7,283 nucleotides of DNA from ECT2AJA-044 sp965658225 (GTDB lineage: Bacteria > Bacteroidota > Bacteroidia > Flavobacteriales > ECT2AJA-044): positions 1-7,283 of the forward strand of contig CBFHRK010000085.1 of the NCBI GenBank assembly GCA_965658225.1. The letters run 5' to 3'. Shown here in pieces: positions 5,993-7,283 of the stretch. Within the stretch, counting starts at the first letter, position 1; every line of letters begins with the position of its first letter. A program made the translations under genes and the position numbers. The notes beneath the pieces were generated by a model, which saw only the letters and a list, made by a program, of their open reading frames with translations, had not been told where the DNA came from and searched no databases.

Positions 5993-6775
5993 ATGACAGA
6001 TAAAAATACCCCCCTGATTTTAGTTACAAACGACGATGGTATAACAGCACCGGGAATCCGAAACCTAATCTCCGTGATGACCCAAATAGGTGAAGTTGTG
6101 GTAGTTGCACCGGACGGACCCCAGAGCGGAAAGGGACATGCTATTACCATTGAAAGCACTTTGCGCTGCGATCAAATACACGTTGATGACGGTCCTCAAA
6201 AAGAATTCTCGTGTTCGGGAACACCTGTTGACTGTGTCAAACTGGCAGTGAATGTGGTATTAGATCGAAAACCGGATCTCATTGTGTCCGGTATTAATCA
6301 CGGGAGTAACAGTTCTATCAATGTTATTTACAGCGGTACGATGTCCGCAGCGGTTGAAGGTGCGCTGGAGGGTATACCGTCCATAGGTTTTTCATTGCTC
6401 GATTATAGTTGGGATGCTGATTTCAGCCCGGTTCGCGAATACGTTCACTTGATTGCGACTCAGGCACTTGAAAAAGGGATTCCACGGGGAACTTGTTTGA
6501 ATGTAAACTTCCCCAGGCCTAAGAATGGCCCTATAAAAGGTGTTCGCGTATGCCGCCAAGCAGAAGCGAATTGGGTTGAAGAGTTTGACTCACGCACCGA
6601 CCCGCGTGGCCGGAAATATTACTGGCTCACGGGTAAATTTGAAAACTACGATAACGGAGAAGATACCGACGAATGGGCATTGGCGAACGGGTATGTATCC
6701 ATTGTACCCGTTCAATACGATGTAACGGCGCATCATGCTATTGGCAGTATTAACCAATGGGACTTTAAAGCATGA
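5993..6775 (+). CDS. surE: 5'/3'-nucleotidase SurE
   Basis: The 260-aa product is of normal SurE length and intact. It begins with the family signature LVTNDDGITAPGI (10-22), in which Asp14 and Asp15 are metal ligands; Ser45 in APDGPQSGKGHAIT (39-52) and Asn102 in SGINHGSN (99-106) complete the expected divalent-metal site. SGTPVDCVK (75-83) and YSGTMSAAVEGALEGIPSIG are further conserved segments, and the C-terminal half carries the dimer/tetramerisation part. Family knowledge: a cytosolic metal-dependent phosphatase that removes phosphate from nucleoside 5'- and 3'-monophosphates. Its stop overlaps the ATG of the next gene by 4 bases, so it is the first gene of an operon reaching lpxB. It is transcribed from the adjacent -7 element with nearly no leader. 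Confidence 0.97.
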   Translation: MTDKNTPLILVTNDDGITAPGIRNLISVMTQIGEVVVVAPDGPQSGKGHAITIESTLRCDQIHVDDGPQKEFSCSGTPVDCVKLAVNVVLDRKPDLIVSGINHGSNSSINVIYSGTMSAAVEGALEGIPSIGFSLLDYSWDADFSPVREYVHLIATQALEKGIPRGTCLNVNFPRPKNGPIKGVRVCRQAEANWVEEFDSRTDPRGRKYYWLTGKFENYDNGEDTDEWALANGYVSIVPVQYDVTAHHAIGSINQWDFKA

Positions 6776-7044
6776 AAATTTTAAAAAAAGATGCCTTGTG
6801 GTTCGGTTTGGTATTAGGTCTGGCGATTCCTGCATTGATGTACGGGTTTATGATTTGGCTCACTACCTTTAGCCCAGAAGCTTCATTCAATAAAAATACG
6901 CTCATGGTAATTAGCATTACGGCTAATGTGGTACTCTTTCGACAGTACATGATGCAGTGGGATATGGAAGAATCTGGGAAGGGCATGTTATTCGCTACCT
7001 TCGTATATGCTTTTGTATTTTTCTTTTTCTTTCTGGAAGTCTAA
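6772..7044 (+). CDS. Uncharacterised 90-aa membrane protein between surE and lpxB
   Basis: I do not recognise a named family. The protein has a basic N-terminus (MKILKKDALW) and three hydrophobic segments at about residues 10-31, 42-57 and 70-88, the last one containing a run of six phenylalanines (83-87 region) and ending LEV. The second and third are linked by a polar stretch with MQWDMEESGKG (61-71). The start overlaps the surE stop (ATGA, 6772-6775), and the stop TAA (7042-7044) directly touches the lpxB ATG, so it is translated as part of the operon. The intact frame and tight packing make it a real gene. A link to envelope or lipid A synthesis is only suggested by position. Confidence 0.85.
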   Translation: MKILKKDALWFGLVLGLAIPALMYGFMIWLTTFSPEASFNKNTLMVISITANVVLFRQYMMQWDMEESGKGMLFATFVYAFVFFFFFLEV

Positions 7045-7283
7045 ATGAAGTACTATCTAATAGCCGGCGAAGCTTCGGGCGATTTGCACGCATCGAACCT
7101 GATGAAAGCACTTCTCAAACGAGATGAATCGGCTGAATTCAGGTATTTCGGAGGCGATAATATGAGCGAAGTTGGCGGTGAATTGGTAAAACATCATCGC
7201 GACATAAGCTTCATGGGATTCCAAGAAGTTGCGGCCAACATAAGAACCATTCTAGGCCTACTAAGCTGGGCAAAAAAGGATAT
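7045..7283 (+). CDS. lpxB: Lipid-A-disaccharide synthase LpxB (5' part only, cut by window edge)
   Basis: Seventy-nine complete codons are present, starting MKYYLIAGEASGDLHASNLM. GEASGD (8-13) is the N-terminal signature of LpxB, followed by YFGGDNM (near 34-40), where the family has GGxxM, and by ISFMGFQEV (near 54-62), matching the LAVMG-EV segment of known LpxB proteins. The enzyme joins UDP-2,3-diacylglucosamine and lipid X to form the tetra-acylated disaccharide precursor of lipid A, at the cytoplasmic face of the inner membrane. The remaining roughly 300 residues lie beyond the window. The ATG follows the previous stop with no gap, which indicates translational coupling. Confidence 0.95.
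   Translation, partial: MKYYLIAGEASGDLHASNLMKALLKRDESAEFRYFGGDNMSEVGGELVKHHRDISFMGFQEVAANIRTILGLLSWAKKD

Noticed and set aside
5944..6986. Frames antisense to or overlapping surE and the small membrane protein (5944-6159, 6540-6725, 6590-6835, 6765-6986)
   Set aside because: All lie within confidently called genes on another frame or strand and lack supporting signals.

Overview
The window reads as an ordinary chromosomal segment of a member of the Bacteroidota, most likely a flavobacterium-like marine or aquatic lineage. The evidence is Bacteroidota-type promoter elements (TAnnTTTG) at 1823-1830, 3359-3366 and 5981-5988, few Shine-Dalgarno sequences, a secreted DPP-IV-type S9 peptidase, and a surE / small membrane protein / lpxB gene string. 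I see no insertion sequence, phage gene, CRISPR array, tRNA or rRNA.

Layout from left to right: (1) The minus strand from 1754 to the left edge encodes most of a secreted dipeptidyl-peptidase-IV-like serine peptidase, cut by the edge just before its catalytic serine. (2) Divergent from it, 1849-3256 encodes a GlcD-like FAD-dependent 2-hydroxyacid oxidase/dehydrogenase. Its frame is broken by a 4-base insertion (TGCA, 2989-2992) inside the conserved GHAGDGNLH motif, with an otherwise undecayed sequence on both sides. (3) The 307-base gap 3257-3563 is not empty: it has a near-consensus promoter (3335-3366) and a strong intrinsic terminator (3483-3517), so it may encode a small RNA of about 145 nt or an attenuated leader for the next gene. 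(4) 3564-4085 encodes a four-helix DUF2975 membrane protein. (5) On the minus strand, 5881-4152 holds a Bax inhibitor-1/YccA family membrane protein, a DUF456 membrane protein 2 bases behind it, and a VOC (glyoxalase-fold) protein 72 bases further on, probably one transcription unit for the first two and possibly all three. (6) On the plus strand from 5993 to the right edge, surE, an uncharacterised 90-aa membrane protein and the start of lpxB are packed with a 4-base overlap and a 0-base gap, clearly one operon.

The genes serve housekeeping roles: peptide degradation outside the cytoplasm, hydroxyacid oxidation, membrane-protein functions of unknown detail, nucleotide dephosphorylation and lipid A synthesis. 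No new multi-gene system is evident. The points most worth a second look are the 4-base frameshift in the oxidase gene, the promoter-to-terminator unit at about 3335-3517, and the small membrane protein coupled between surE and lpxB.
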